Positions 48,200 through 62,262 are shown, counted from the first letter of the stretch. The stretch: 64,000 nt of DNA from Dicaeum eximium (GCA_013396995.1 VWZP01010450.1:163387-227386); one strand, 5' to 3'. Made by a program: numbers and translations. Notes: generated by a model from the sequence alone, not told the origin.

Positions 48200-48239
48200 A
48201 AAAAAACAACAAAAAAAAAAACAAAACAAAAAAAAAAAT
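48200..48239. repeat. A-rich low-complexity tract
   Basis: Runs of A interrupted by single C bases, in the AOPEP intron. It has no visible link to a retroposed element. Confidence 0.85.
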
Positions 48240-49680
48240 CAGTTCCCAGCATCTCATCCAATGCTTAGAGTGGAAAGAGCAAAATGGGCCCCAGAGCTTC
48301 ACAGACTAATGAATGAGTCATGTAAACAGGCACTTCCAAGAAAACAGTTTCAAAAGGAAATTTTGAAAACCAAGTCACTTGTGGTAGGACTGGGCTAACC
48401 ATACCGCACCCTGTGTATGCTCTTCTTGGCTTTTTTCCTCCTAGGAGCAAATACTCAGTGGCAAAAAAAAGAATTCATTAGTTCTCTCACGGTTTTCTCT
48501 CTGCACATTTCTCTGTGATCTTCTACATTTCAGAGATTCACAGCATATGTCGTTTTGGCTGGCTATACTATAAACAATATAAACTAAACCTGAAAAGTAA
48601 TTTTCAGTAATCCATCCTGTTATTCCTGGCAGAAAGCACACAGGACTTTGCTGGATCTGAAGCAACACCTTAAACTGCTCACCCACCCACACACTCTTAC
48701 TGGTTTGGCAGTTGCAAGGACCCACATGCTGAAATTGGAACTGAAATTTATTTTTGCAGCCTGCAATACCAGGGTGAGAGCTGTCCTCCCAAGTCCAGGA
48801 CTGATAGCTGGCGCTCCCAAGGATGGGGAAAAGTGGGGCAGAGGAGTGATGGAGGCCTGCTGACACCTCAGGTTCCTTTTGGATGGACCCTCATTGCTTG
48901 GAAATCCACCTTGCTTTTGGAGATGGGGGGGGCCTCTCCACTGTCAGGTTTTTAAGCTAAATGAAGTTTGTAACTGTGTGTTTTGTAACACAATACTCAT
49001 ATTAGTAGTGCATTTCTGAGGCACAGTCCAGTAAGATGAAGACAGAGAGACTCAATGTCTCAGATACAAAATTTAATTTTCGTAAGTACCAACAACATTG
49101 AGATCTAAGTATTGGTACGTACCTACATAGAACATGGTGAAGGGGTACTACTGTCAGACAGCAGAGTCCCAAATATGGAGCAGTAGCTTATACAAATAAT
49201 TTCAGGAGTCTCATAATATATTTTAATTTCATTTTTAAGAAAAATACACAGTATTGCACAATATTATTTGTAACTCAAAAATTACCTGCATTTTGACAGC
49301 TCAATGGATAGATACCACTAGCAAAATTTTGCTTGGTCTTTTTTCAGACAATGCAAGCTGCAGCATGAGATTATTTGAGGTGGAAAAAAATTACATAGAG
49401 TATTCTAATAATCCAGCTCTAAGGCAGTCCCTTTGTTTTAACAACCTGGGCCAAGAGCTTTTGGGAAATGGTGCTTGAAGCTGACAGACCAAAGTCATGT
49501 AAGGTACCAAATACACGGCTTGACTTTCAAAAGAAAAGCTCCCAGTGACATACATACCTGAGAAAAAAATATTTTTTAAGATATTTTGAATGTCTTAAAT
49601 TAAAGAGATACTGACTGTTTCTAACCCAGGTGATAAATTCTTTTGCCTAATCCATGGTATTCTCCCCTGGCCCATACAAT

Positions 49681-50070
49681 TACAGAATCATAGAATCTAG
49701 AAAGTAATGTGCTGAAAAGGACTTTAAGGATGATGTAGTTTCAACCCTCCTGTCATGGCAGGGATACCTTCCACTAGATCAGGTTGCTCAAAGCCTTGGT
49801 CTTGGATGGGGAAACTTCCAGGGATGGGGAAATTTCTCTGGGAAACCTGTTCCAGTGTCTATCCACTTTCAGAGTAAAGAATTTTTTCTTAATATCTAAT
49901 CTAAGGCTACTCTCAGTTTCAAACCATTCCCCCTTGTTCTGTCACTATACACTCTTGCAAATAGTCCCTCTCCATCTTTCTTACAGGCTCCCTTCAGGTA
50001 CAATTAGACTGCAATTAGGTCACTCCTTCACGAGGCTGAACAAACCCAATTCTTTGGCCTTTCCTCACAT
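49681..50070 (-). mobile_element. CR1 LINE 3' fragment, inverted
   Basis: Starts TACAGAATCATAGAATC, then a decayed GAAAAGGACTTTAAGGAT, TTTCAACCCTCCTGTCATGG, AGGTTGCTCAAAGCC, CCTGTTCCAGTGTC, CCCCCTTGTTCTGTCACTA and GGCCTTTCCTCACATG. This is CR1 3' UTR and C-terminal coding sequence read backwards. It is truncated at about 390 bp. Confidence 0.92.
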
Positions 50071-50145
50071 GAATCACAGAATCTCACAGAATCACAGAGG
50101 AGTTGGAAGGAACCCTTAAGGATAACCAAGTCCAATTCTCATTTT
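50071..50145 (-). mobile_element. Second CR1 3'-end remnant, abutting the first
   Basis: GAATCACAGAATCTCACAGA, then GAGTTGGAAGGAACCC and ACCAAGTCCAATTCTC, is the 3' end of another inverted CR1. It directly abuts the 5' truncation point of the copy at 49681-50070. Confidence 0.85.
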
Positions 50146-53100
50146 ACTTCTGAGGTCTACCCATAAAATTCACAAAACAAGTATATTTAAACCGTGCCTT
50201 TATTAAAGGGAGAAAAACATTAGACTTTACTAAGCTTTTTGTCTGCAGAATGGGAGCCTAGCTTCAGGGAAAATTAGTACATTTTGCTAATAGCTGGATC
50301 CAACTTAAAAGGCGTCATAACACAAAAAATCTAAATCATTGAACAAGAGCAACACACTCAAGATCTTAGAAAATGGGATCATTTGAAATAGAGTAAGAGC
50401 TATTGTCCAACAAATTGTAATCTTTATTAAAGGTATGGGGCATCTGTGATCTTTACCAAATATAGATTCAGACTCTATTGAAAAAATTATTTTAACACCT
50501 TGACTCTTAAATGTTAAAGAGTCTCAGAGGTCAGACACCAGTCTAATTTACAGAGGACAAAACAGAGAATTTTTTCAAATAACCAAGCTATGCTACAACA
50601 GAATAAGAATGCTGCTCTATTCCATCTGAAAGCATTTATCATCAGTCTCTTCCTATCTACAGATAAACTGGATTCAAATATTAGATCTTTTGCCTACCTA
50701 ATTAAGGAACAAATGTTGCCAGACAATATTTGAACTAAAAAACAGGTTTTACAGTTCTTTAGCATGGAAGAATTACCATTTAAGAATTGCCAATTTTACA
50801 GTGCATTTAATAACTTTTTTCCCCCTCTATCTTAGCTGAAGTAGTTATTCTTTAATACACCAGTGGCTTTTCATTCTGTATAGTCTGAATTTCAAGTGGG
50901 CACTCCTATCTTTTATGCCACAGTAAACACAGACTTTAGAAGGTGAATTTGATTTCATTGAAACTTGCAAAAGTGAGGGATGCTGAGGCAGCTCACCAGG
51001 AGCAATGAAACAGCTTTTTGTGTTACAACTGTGTTGACAGACTATTGGTTTGGCAACCTGAAGGAGTGCACTCAATAGCCAAAAATCTATTGGATGCAAA
51101 CAGAATGGATTAATCATTTTTACAAGGATTCTGTAATTGTGATTATTGTGATTGCCAAGAGTTTGTCAGGAGACTGAGTAAAGGGCTGTTTATCAGCTTA
51201 AATTAGTTTAATTTTGGACCAAAACCGGAACTTTTCATAGCCTTAGTTTTCTCTCAGGTCTTGTAGCGCTTGCTCTGATAGTACCGCAGAGCCCAAAGAA
51301 ACTAGAGGCAAGATACAGCACCACAGCAGCAGCAATCTTTAAGGCAATCTTTGTTCCTGAGACTCTCATGGCATCAAGGTAAAGTTAAAGCTGATTCTCA
51401 CAGTGCAATGCTCAGTTTCGGTATAAAACCCTTAATTTTCCAGAGCTATGGCCAAAATGATGGTAACATTTCAAATTTTAAAACTGGCTTTTGGTAGCCT
51501 TACTCAAGCTGTATTTCACTTTGAGTACTGGAGTGAACCACTGTTCTGTACCTGGACCTGAGGCAGATTGAGCTCATGGAGTTCCACCATGCTCTGCATT
51601 CCACATCACTGATTGTATAAGCAACTCCAGGTTGTACAGGCAGACTCTACAGGCCATCCCTGCCACCTTGGACAACCTCCTTCCCAGCTGCTCTGCCTGC
51701 TGGAAAGAGATGCCTGCTCTGCTCTTCCAGTGCAGCACAGCACGAGTATCTCAGCCTATTGGCACCCCAACCAAAAAAAAAAACCAAAACATGGTCATTC
51801 AGGAAACCCTAAGGCAGTAATGGGCTGGCAGATCAAAACTTTGTCAGGAGCTAATTGTTATTTTGATGAGGCCTATGTAGAGGTCTAAAATCACTTACAA
51901 CCTGAAGTATGAACTAGTCATTAAAAAGTCACATAAAAGCTAATTTTAGCAGAATATCAGACATTAGGTTTTGGTAATATTGGTAGCAATATTCTACTTC
52001 CATAATTAATTAATTTTACCCCTTCTGATTTGTATTTCTGCAGAGATCAAACAATTGCATGCTATGAAGGGTGCTGACATCAACGGAGAAGGACATGCAA
52101 GCCCCATCTCTCCTTCCTTCGCTCAACAGCACAGATGAAAAGCTGTGGGTAGAGCTCATGCAGCAACTGCCTATATTTAGTAGCAGAAGAGAAAGGTATG
52201 GCACGATCAAGATTTGAAACGCAAATTCTGTTGCTTGGTCAATGGCAGACTGTGGGACAGCTGGCAGCATTTGAACCTGTACCTGTGCTAGTGTGCCCAT
52301 GGGCCAGGCAGCATGCTTCCACAGCTGTGCAAGCCTCAAGCAGCAACAGGCGCCCACTTGAACCTTCTCACATCTATAAATGTGATTTAAGGGAATGTAT
52401 TTCCTTCCTGACCTTTCTCCTCTGTTCCAACCACATGCTCCTGTTTTAGCGTTCAGACAGTTCTACACAGCACAATGTTGAAAAGATTATATACTACCAT
52501 AGTCTTCCTCAAGAGCAACCTCACCAGCTTCCACAGGCTGTAAACATGACTCCACTTCCACTTGCAAATAAGACATGTATCTTCTCCACAGCCAGCATGG
52601 AGGCTCTTTTCTACGTGACCAAACAGAAGCCAGGAATCACAAAACATGCTGCTTCAGAAAGCCCAGGCAGAGCAGCCGGCAACCTTCCTGTTCCCCGTGA
52701 TCAAAAAAGCGTAGCAACCAAAGGATAGCACTTCAGGACAGAATTCACTCTTGGCAAGGCAGCAAATGCTGAGGACTTGTTTGCAGAAGACAAACGCCCT
52801 TTTTTCCCCAACTTCAGGCTTACAGCAGAGAGCTCCCAGTTACAAACCAGACACTCTTCTCCCTATGTGGGCCCCATCTGTGATCAAGGACAGCTGTGCT
52901 GGTAGAAAAAGAATTTTCAAAAAGAAGTCAGAAAAGGCAAGAGACTAAGAAGCCATGTCTAATCCTTTTTCAAAGGTGGCACTGGCTGTGCCTCTCTTCT
53001 GATGTCAAAGCTGTCACTGTGAATAAGAGGCTTGGTTGGAATGCCAGATTCTGTAATCTCAATGCTCTTCAGCCTGCCCCTCCTTACCCTGTCTAACGGG

Positions 53101-54050
53101 AGATGGATACAAAACAGGATGGTCTCTAGCTTTACAGCAGACCAAGAAAATGATGATAGGGAAGTGACCCAGAGAACAGTTAGATGGGGAAAAGGCCACC
53201 AGCAGCAAAGCAGTGTGACAGCTTCAACAGCACTGTCTGGGAGACCACATTGCCACGGTGCCTGAAGGCTTTTCTCACAAGATGCACATTTGTGCTGCCA
53301 CTGTCCCCATGCTGGGGAGAGCAGCTCCTATATCACAGTGCATGTAAAGTAAGGAAATGTTTAACACAGCATGTGAACTAAATTTCAAAAACAAAAGCTT
53401 TAAAAAATAAGCCTTATTTTAAAACACAGATACAGTACTTATACTGGAATCAAATGCTTCCCCTTTGCCTGTGTTTTCACTATCGCCTGCTCAGCACGCT
53501 AGAGCACCAGTGCCATTCACAGCTTGCAGCAAGATGAAGATGGCAGAAAAGATGTCACCATCTGCCTTTTCAACAATTTCACTGGAGATGTGTGCTGAGC
53601 TTTGCTTTGCTGTGGTGCTGCCAGCTCTCAGGAGCAAGGCTGGCTTCTATCTGGTGACAGAAGCAATGCTTGTGCCACCTTGCCTGCTCTCCATTCTCGC
53701 TCCTTCCTTCCCCAGCAGGGTGCTCTGGTGAGGATGGCTGCCTGTGTGAAGACACAGTCTGAGGGTGAGTATAGAGAGGGTGCTGGGGGGCCAGGAAATC
53801 CTGCACCTCAGAGGGAGGGGACAGAAGACCAGCTCCCAGCCTTAGGTACAACCAACAGCAGAGACCTACTACAGGGACAAGCCTCATGCCTTCAGGAAGG
53901 TAAGCTTGGCTTTCGCATATGTACACACCCAAATGGACACTTTTGCCAAAATGCACCAACACAACTGTCTGCTGTCTCATATACAGCCCCATCCATATTC
54001 TCTCTAACACCCCACTGAAACACCTATCTGCAATAATGGCTATATTATGA
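50146..54050 (-). other. AOPEP large intron, middle part
   Basis: Intron sequence between CR1 copies. The stretch from about 51500 to 54000 is less AT-rich and carries many short open frames on both strands, none with recognisable similarity. No exon or known repeat is seen. Confidence 0.6.
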
Positions 54051-54327
54051 CAGAACATAGAATGGGTTGGGCTGGAAGAGACTTTAAAGATCACCTCGTT
54101 CCAACCCTCCCACCAGTGGCAGGGAGACCTTTCACTAAACCAGGTTGCTCAGAGCTTCATGCAACATGGCCTTGAACATAGCCAGAGATGGGGCATCCAC
54201 AGCTTTTCCGGGCAACCTGTGCCAGTGTCTCACCACCCTCACAGGAAAGAATTTCTTCCTAATACTTAATCTAAACCTACCTACCCTCTTTCAGTTTGAA
54301 GCTGTCTCCCCTTGTCCTATTGCAACA
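54051..54327 (-). mobile_element. CR1 LINE 3' fragment, inverted
   Basis: Contains CAGAACATAGAATGGGTTGG, GATCACCTCGTTCCAACC, CCAGGTTGCTCAGAGC, CATCCACAGCTTTTCCGGGC, GCCAGTGTCTCACCACCCTC and GTCTCCCCTTGTCCTATTGC in the usual inverted CR1 order. It is about 277 bp and relatively well preserved. Confidence 0.93.
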
Positions 54328-57300
54328 GTGTCTCTGGAATCAGCAGAAATTTATATCACCATAGCAAGAAATTCAAACATTTCCCATTACCACTGTCTCT
54401 TCTGGCTGTCTCCAGATAGAGTCTGCTTATAATTTTTACCCATATAATGTCTGCATATGTGTTTCAACACAGATTATTTATATATGCACATAAAAGCATG
54501 CTGGGCTTATAAACCTAAATGTTATAGTGGAAAAAGCACATAAACATATACATCTGATGCAGAAATTCAACTGAAGAGTTTGAGATCAAGCACACCAAAA
54601 GTCTGTTACCAATTATTATTAAATTATATATCCTGTTCAGCAAAAGGAAAGGCTGCTGTAAATACCGAGGCAACAGTAAGCTATCCCCTTTGCCTATGTC
54701 CCCCTCTCCACCCTCTGCTTCTATCTCATGCGTCTTGTAGCCAGAGGCAAAAAACCTTTCATCTTTGGTCTCCCACAGTGACTGTGGTCAAAACATTTGT
54801 TATTTCCAGGCAAGATTACTGTCATAGACAGAATCTGGAACTCCATATGAAAATAAGACTCAAATTCCAAGCAATGAACAATGTGGCTGCCTGTTTTTTC
54901 CATAACTTAGGTCACAGCCAGCCTACTCAGCCCATGCTCACATCCTTCTAGTTTCACATTGCTTAAAACCTGGATTCCAACTTTCAAATAATTAAATACA
55001 AGATTTTGACTCCAAATCAAAGGGGGTTTGCATCACTCTCATACTCATTTTCCCTTCTTCAGTGCCCAGCAGAAATTCTTAAGTGAAAAATACACTGATT
55101 TTATAAACTCAAAAGAAATATGCTCATTCCTGCAATGAGAACATTTAGATTTTTCTCTATGTTTGACATTTTCTAGTCATCTTCTCCACTTCTTTTATTC
55201 CATGCTGCTGGAATACAGTGATGGTTGTTGCCTAGGACAATGCTTACAACTATGTGGAACACAATAAAATTGCTCTTCTTCCTCAGGACACTGCAGCTCC
55301 AAGTGGCATAAGAGCTGAAAGTAGGACAGCAGACTTTATGCACATGTTACTCAGTCAGTGACTCAGTGGTGGAAATCATGTTTGTGTTGTTAAGAAATGA
55401 CGTCAGAACCTGCACCTTTGAATTGTCCTGCTTTTTGAAGTATGTAGACCACACAGGGCACAGTAGATTTTTTCCAAATCTGTGGTCCTATTCAGGCATA
55501 CCCTGCATCTACAGCCAGCCTTTAAACAGGACTGAGAAGTATTAGATGAGCTATTTCCTCATGAGCAAAGGGAGGAGGAGGTTATGAGAATGAAGTTTAT
55601 TTTAAATAAAAATATTTTCAGATTGTTTTTCAGAATTAAAAACCAAAACAAGTCAGCCAAAAAACCTCCCAAAAAACCACCAAACCTCACAGGAACATTC
55701 CTACTACTGACAGCTTGGGGATTTTGTTTGTGTTTTAAAAACCACCTCCTCCTTGTCATGGCCACTATGTCAGTGCTATCATATATATGCAAACAGAGTA
55801 ACCTTTTAAATTTCATTACAAAGGCAGGTGGTTTCTATTACAGCACTGGGTTTATATTGCCCGACACAGAAATACTGAATAAAATTTTATATAAAGCAAT
55901 TGCATCCATTTCAGAAAACCTTTCTGACTGAGTTCAGAAGCCCAGAGGACTTCACCATGTCATTCTCCTTGCTGGACAATAGGACATAGAATTACCTCCA
56001 ATCCCTTCCTCCACAGATTCTTTGGATAAGCAGTAAAGAAATGCCAGACCAACCCAGTTGCATATTTGGTTCCCTCCTACCATCAGCTCCTCTGCTTTCC
56101 AAGTTTCGCTAAGTTGCTGGGCTGCCAGACAGAGGAAATTAAGTTCAAAACTGGTTAGAAAAATCAGGGGCAATAAGTGAACAGCACTGGTAACGGCAGC
56201 AGTCAGGGCACAAAAACTCCTGCTCATGGCACCCAGCAGCCACTGAGATCACTTGGAAGAAACATGTTGCTGTTGGCTCCCGGAGGGGTGTGGGACCAGG
56301 AGTGCTGACTGGTGCAAAGCTATTTCCAGTGCTCCATAAATCTTGTGTTCTGATCATGCCCTTCAGCTAACACTGATGGAGGGATTTTCTGTTCTTCTCA
56401 AGTGGCTGGGAAAGCCCCCCTGTTTTGCATGTGGAAACAAAACAAACCCAAATTATAACTACTTGATCAGCCAGTCTTACAAATTCATCTCAACACATCC
56501 ACTCAGTCACAATGGGCACATGAGTCAGAATGAGTCTCATGGGACAACTCCCATGGCTGTCACTCGAAGCATTTTTCCTTCATTTTGTTCTAATTTTCTT
56601 AGCTTTGAATTCTGGACCTCATCTTTGGGAAGTAAGTGCCACCTTCCTAGAAGCCACCCTTTTCTACGCTCCTTTAATTGGGAAAAAGATCCAACTCCTG
56701 CAAATGCATGCTTTTGGAAAACTGTCTTAACCAATATCAATACCAATACCATCCATGCCAAATAGCCTGCAAATAGCATTTAGATGCAGCATGAACAAGA
56801 ACGTGAATTTTTTTCAAGATCACAGAGGACATTTTGCAAGTGGCTGTGACTTTAGTCAACACATTTATCAGCAAAGAGGACAGTCTACAATATACCCTGA
56901 AATTAGCCCTTTTTCTAGTGGAAGCAGGAAGGGCTTTCTATGACAGAAATGTATTCATTGCCAGGATTTGTATAAGGAAGTAGGAGAAGTAGAGCAGGGA
57001 AAAAAATAGTATTTCTGTGAGGATGTGTGTGAAAAGCATCAGAATGATAATAGTAAAGAGATTTCACTTTGTGAAAACACATATTTCTTCTTTTTTTTAC
57101 ATTTAATGAAGGTACTGCCTCAGTAATGGTTGGGTGTACAAATCTCAAATATTATTTATTCCAGAAATAAACCTACCATGCAGACTGACTCATCTACAGA
57201 GCCTTTTCTAGGTTCCTTACTATTCTTTTCTAGATTCCTTATATCAGGTTCCTCCTGATGTGCTAATTGCAATTCAATTGTAAATAAAAAAATTATTCAA

Positions 57301-60300
57301 TGTAACCATACCTATGTCTAGTGGCATAATAATGCTTTAACTAAAACATTCAGAAAGGAAAAGGCAGATGAAATTTATTTTGCACTCCTGGTAAATTTTC
57401 ATAGCAGATTTGTAAGTCCTGCAAAACATACTATCTTATCCAAATAAGGCATCTTCTCCTGACTTGAACTGAAAGTGAATAATAAACTGTATATTTAAAT
57501 ATGAAACAAGTACAAAAATCTGGTTTTACTTTTGCAGAAAAAAACCCAAATTCTCTAGAAAGCAATGCCCTTTAATATAGTCATCAGCTCAAGCTGTCAC
57601 ATTTTTTATCTACTGATTCAGTGTTTCATACCAAGAATGACATCAGTTAAGGAAAAGAGCCATGGTTCTCCCTCTGTGGTTGCAATGCCACTATCTGAAA
57701 CATGCCTACCTGTTGCTACACAGTACAGTTGGAAGGACTGGCAAGCCTATGGAGGCATTTGCAATTCATTACTAATTGTACTCAAAAGCTTCTGAGTCCC
57801 TGCCCCAAGGGAGTACTGGCCCAGTGGCTGTGATGAAAGGAAAGCTCACCAAGTGCCCCTGCAAGTGTGCACTGACCTTTCCCAAGCAGTTCCCTTTTCC
57901 CACCCAGTTTTATGGTGTTGTCTATAGAGCTCTGTTCCATAAGTGTGCCTTCAAACAATGCCCATCCACAATCAGCAGGACAGCTGAATTATGCAACCTG
58001 AGAATGTGTTCAGCTCAATACAGTCACCATCAGATGGGAAGTTACAAGAATTCATTTGTACTTCCATGTCTGCCAGCTTTTCACAGGCTAGTAAAGATCA
58101 ATGAATCAAAGTCATTTTGTCCTAACACAATTCTCACCACTTCTAGGATGCCAAGTACCTTAGATGGTTTGTGTTAGCAGGACTACATTTCTGTCAGTGA
58201 AATAAGATGCCACCACTTTATAGCCTTGGTCGCACAGGCAGACCTCATGCACAATGAAGTACTTGTGTGAGAATAGCTTATGCCACCCACAAGACTGATG
58301 ATATTATGATCTTAACTCATTTTACTCACATTTACTGCAGAAAGAGTTCTTGTTTTTCTTCTCTCCCCAAAATATACCACATAATGATCCCAAATATAGG
58401 AAAGGCATTATGTAAGTGAAGAGCATTTCAGTCTACTTGCTGAGACAAGGAAAAACAACAAAGCAACCTTCCATATGCTCTGCAGGCAAGATAGAAGTCA
58501 TATCTACAGTAGGAAAGAAAGGAAAGCTAACTCTACAGTGAAAAATCTGGGGGAATACGCCATGAATATTTCTGCTTCATCCACATTCTGTAGTTTTTAT
58601 CACCACTTCTTAGATAATTCAGCAACAAGTAAAACACACTTGCAGAAATATTGTCAAGTCTTAAATAGGACTGAAAGTGTCCCACCCACTTCTCCTATGG
58701 CTGTGATCTTCTTCCTGTCACATTTTTCATTTTTCTGCAGGGTACTCAGCCATCCTGTGACCTTGTGTACCCACAAGTTACAGGCCTTTGACCAAATGAA
58801 GAACAGAAATAATGGGAGTAATGAGAGGACTTCTCTAGCTGAGAGATTCATCGAATGTTAACTCAGATCTCACCGTGTTGTCTTTTGTAAATTATTGACT
58901 CCACTTTATTTATATGAAAGTTCTCAATAGCTTATTCAAATGAAATAAGATTGCACTGTCATATCAGAAGAGCTGTCATCAAGATTAGACAGATCTAAAA
59001 AATACTAGCCACCCAAAACTTTCCATGTAGACCAACTCTCCACATTCTGCCAGATGCTAGATATTGAATAAATGAAACAGCTGCATAGAACTGCCACTTT
59101 AGAAAGAAACAAAACAAAAACAACCCCAGACCCACTTTAAATTTTATTACCCCACTGTGCTGTCTGATGGCAACTGTAGCTGCTGCTTTATAACATATCC
59201 CATTTCTCCTCAGCCAGCTGAACTTACAGCTGGACTCTGTCATGTTCAAAATGCAGCCAGCTTCTATAACGCTTCTCTCCGACGCAGGATGTGGTATGTC
59301 ATGGAGATGTAGCCTGTGCATGAGTTACTTTGTAATGCAGTGGGAAGCAGCACAACAAGACCGGGAACAGGAAGAGAAAACTGAGGACACAATCCTTCTT
59401 CCGTGGAATTGCCTTCCACTTGTCTGACACCACTTGTCTGAGCCACAATGGGCTGAAGGCACAGAGAGAAGAATGGAAAAATGGCTTTAAACTTTGAAAC
59501 CTTCATTGCTTTTAAAACAAAGATCTCTTGGATATGCTTAATTCCAATAGCTCAGATCAATGAATTTAATCTTTTGAAAACAAACTTGTAGTTTTGTGCC
59601 TTCTCAGATGTTCCAAGGTTTGAGGAGTAAATGGAAAATGAAATAATTATTTCTTACAGAAGCGGACTGCAAAAAGTGGAAAGGAATCACAAAATCTGCA
59701 GTTTGGCAGATGCCCTACAAACCTCTCTTGGCATCCAAGACTAGGGGCAGACCAGTCTGAAATGTGATTAAGCCATCAGCAGTTCTGGCTCTTGTGGCTT
59801 CAAAGCAAAGCTATGCATTACGAATCACAAATATGTTACTTAACCTAAGATTTGTTTTTTGTTTGCTAAAAGAAGCACTCAAATCAGTATCTGTCTTAGT
59901 AGGGAGATAGATAGTGAGCCTACATATCTGCACTGAAACCTAATTTGAGAGAGGACAGGAACCACGCTAATAATCTTCAAAATGATTATGTACAAATTTT
60001 AAGCCCAAATTTTGTGAAAATACATAAAAAACCACATTCCTTTATGTATGTACCCTCTCACTCAATTGGCCATATCATTGCTTATCCTTGCTGGAAGATG
60101 ATTGTGAATTTAAATGCTACTTTTCAAAAATAAGAAAACGAGTTATTTCTTCACTTTCTGATGCTGGATGGAACACAGCTGACAACCTCACTTCCAAATA
60201 TCCTGGAATAAGCCCTCTGACACTGACAGTTTTCTTTTTATTGGCCTGCCTGCAAGTTTGTTATGCTTTTATTTCTAATAATTCATTTCTGATGTTTAGC

Positions 60301-62145
60301 TACTGAGAACATTTGAACTCCAGTAATACAACAGGATCACTATAAGTGATTTGTGTTTTCACAAATTAAATCTAGAGAAGAACAGACTGCAGTTCTTTGT
60401 CCTGGGGTCACAACAGCAAAAATCCCCTGTGCACATACATGAGAATGATGCACAAATAGTCTGTTCCTCAGGTAGGCGAGGCCATGGGAGCTAGTTCCCT
60501 TTAAAGGACTGTAGGTGTCTTTACCAGATAGTTGTGCTTCTAAGTGAGTGGTCTGCTAAGCCCTTGGTTTCACCTTGTAAAATAAAATGGAGATTATGTT
60601 CATTTCATAGAGGTCCTAATCTTGAGGGTTTGTGGATTTTTTTCACAAAAAAATTCTGATAGATTGTTACTTTTATGTAACACTGCAAGGAAAAAGAAAG
60701 CATGGAAGTGAAGAAAAAGGAAAAATCTGAGAAACTGAAGCTTGTGGCCTGGTGCTTACAATTCACAGGCATGAAACAGCAACAGCAACACAGCTATTGC
60801 TTTGATCTATGTCCTTGTTAATTCTTTTTCCCATAATAGAACCACTGACATTTCACTAGTATTCAGATGTGATTAAAATATATTCTAATACCTATAAATA
60901 GAAATGTTGGTTCAAGTACTAATTAAAAACAAATCTGGCATTTGGAAAATTGTATCAACAAAAAGTAAAAAGGTACAGTAAACAGCAGCAATTGAAATGG
61001 TGTTCTTTTATTTTTTTTTTTTCCTGAGAAAAAAGTAAACATCTGTTCTATCAATTTTTACGTTAAGGTTTGGATTTCCAAGTCTTTTCAAGCTTCCACA
61101 CAGCAACTTCACCATAAAAGTAACATGACAGATTTTGCTCTCTCCTTCAATTCTAATAATTGCCACAAAGTTCCAAGAACAACATGGTAACTCAAGTACA
61201 CTGGCTTTCTGCAACCTTTTGCAAGGTAGTTTTTAAATAAACAGGAGCCAAATGTTAAATTCACCATATTCCTTCGTTGCACAGTGGTTTGGTTGTATGT
61301 TCCATTATAATTAACCCTTGTTTTATACATATATAAACACACACACACATCTCTCCACATCCTTTATTTTCATCACTGATTGCACTTTCTTACCTCCTCC
61401 TGAATACTATGTACTTGAAGCAAAGGCTCACTGCAAGGGTGCTTTCAGCCACTAGTTCTACTGCATTAATTGTCAGAACCCTCCCAGCTCGAGAAAATCA
61501 TGGGACTTTAAAAGAGTCCTCTCTGCACATGGTAATAAAGATTTACTTTATTAAAGATTTACTTGGTTTGCCTCCCAAAGATATAAAGCACTTCGGAGCA
61601 GGGATGCTACCCTTTACAATATCATATAAAGCAGTGTTTTCCCCAGGGGCTATTAATGTCACTGCCACTTACTAGAAGCAACTGCAAAAAACGTTAAATT
61701 AAGGCCCCAAGCCAGAAAACACTATAATCTCTCTGGAAAGCTAACTTTCCTAAACCCTGAGTGAGATTTTGGAGCATGCAAAGAGGAACAATATGAGCTG
61801 ACAATGGGGAAGAATAATTTTAGACTATAACAGACATGATTACATTTGGAGACAATATCACAATGAAAACAAACTGGGCTCCACTACACAGAAAAACGTA
61901 GTGAAAAATTTAAAGTTGAACAAATGTGCTGCCTAAGGTACATGTAAAATAGTCTGGACATCTAGGTTGCACTGTACTTTACTACAACAGTATGCAAAAC
62001 ACACCTGAACCTACATAAAACACACATTAGTCCTGAGTCATTACAGCACATGAAGATGCAACAACACTGGAGTTAAGATAGTCCAAATTCAGATTCAGAC
62101 ATGAAAAAAAATAACATTAGGGAGATTTGTTTTTAAGTGACTTAC
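54328..62145 (-). other. AOPEP large intron, right part
   Basis: About 7.8 kb of AT-rich intron with a (CA)n tract at 61336-61349 and a T run at 61007-61022. Open frames up to 140 codons (56343-56765, +) lack recognisable similarity. No exon or mobile element is recognised. Confidence 0.65.
61336..61349. repeat. (CA)n microsatellite, short
   Basis: About seven AC units following a TATATAA stretch. Confidence 0.9.
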
Positions 62146-62262
62146 CTCAGCATCTTGCTCCCGGAGCTGGTATGTTCTCTCTAAGCACTGCAGTATTCTA
62201 GGACACAATGTCTTCTCCTCCAAGAGGGACTCCAGAAGTAAGACCAGCTGGTCAGGGAGAAG
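62146..62262 (-). CDS. AOPEP: AOPEP coding exon (117 bp)
   Basis: On the - strand it starts after TTTTCTTTTAG and ends before GTAAGT. The 39 codons read LLPDQLVLLLESLLEEKTLC, PRILQCLERTYQLREQDAE, in phase 0. The human counterpart begins LPDQLVLLLEHLLEQKTLSP. The next exon continues with VRHRWCE, so splicing gives the conserved DAEVRHRWCEL junction. Confidence 0.96.

Larger units (their letters stand above)
45070..49680 (-). other. AOPEP large intron, left part
   Basis: Intron sequence with a (CAAA)n tract at 46955-46977 and an A-rich tract at about 48200-48239. Two + strand open frames in one frame (46501-46866 and 46996-47328) match nothing known. No exon of AOPEP is recognised. Confidence 0.65.
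42196..62262 (-). other. AOPEP: AOPEP gene, 3' end (three last coding exons)
   Basis: Gene-level entry. AOPEP (C9orf3, aminopeptidase O) is an M1-family zinc aminopeptidase related to leukotriene A4 hydrolase, reported to cleave N-terminal basic residues such as the Arg of angiotensin III. The visible exons of 117, 87 and 141 bp, all in phase 0, give the last 114 residues. They belong to the helical LTA4H-like C-terminal domain. Recognisable stretches are LLPDQLVLLLESLLEEKTL, RTYQLREQDAEVRHRWCEL, EDQAMGVYLYGELMVNEDA and SSAKVVAEMLF. The catalytic zinc-binding exons lie beyond the right edge. The 17 kb intron between the first two visible exons accounts for most of the right-hand window. The gene converges on FANCC, as in other vertebrates. 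Confidence 0.96.

Noticed and set aside
51600..54020. Cluster of open frames on both strands in a less AT-rich part of the AOPEP intron
   Set aside because: No recognisable domains and no splice-consistent chain. The frames are explained by base composition.
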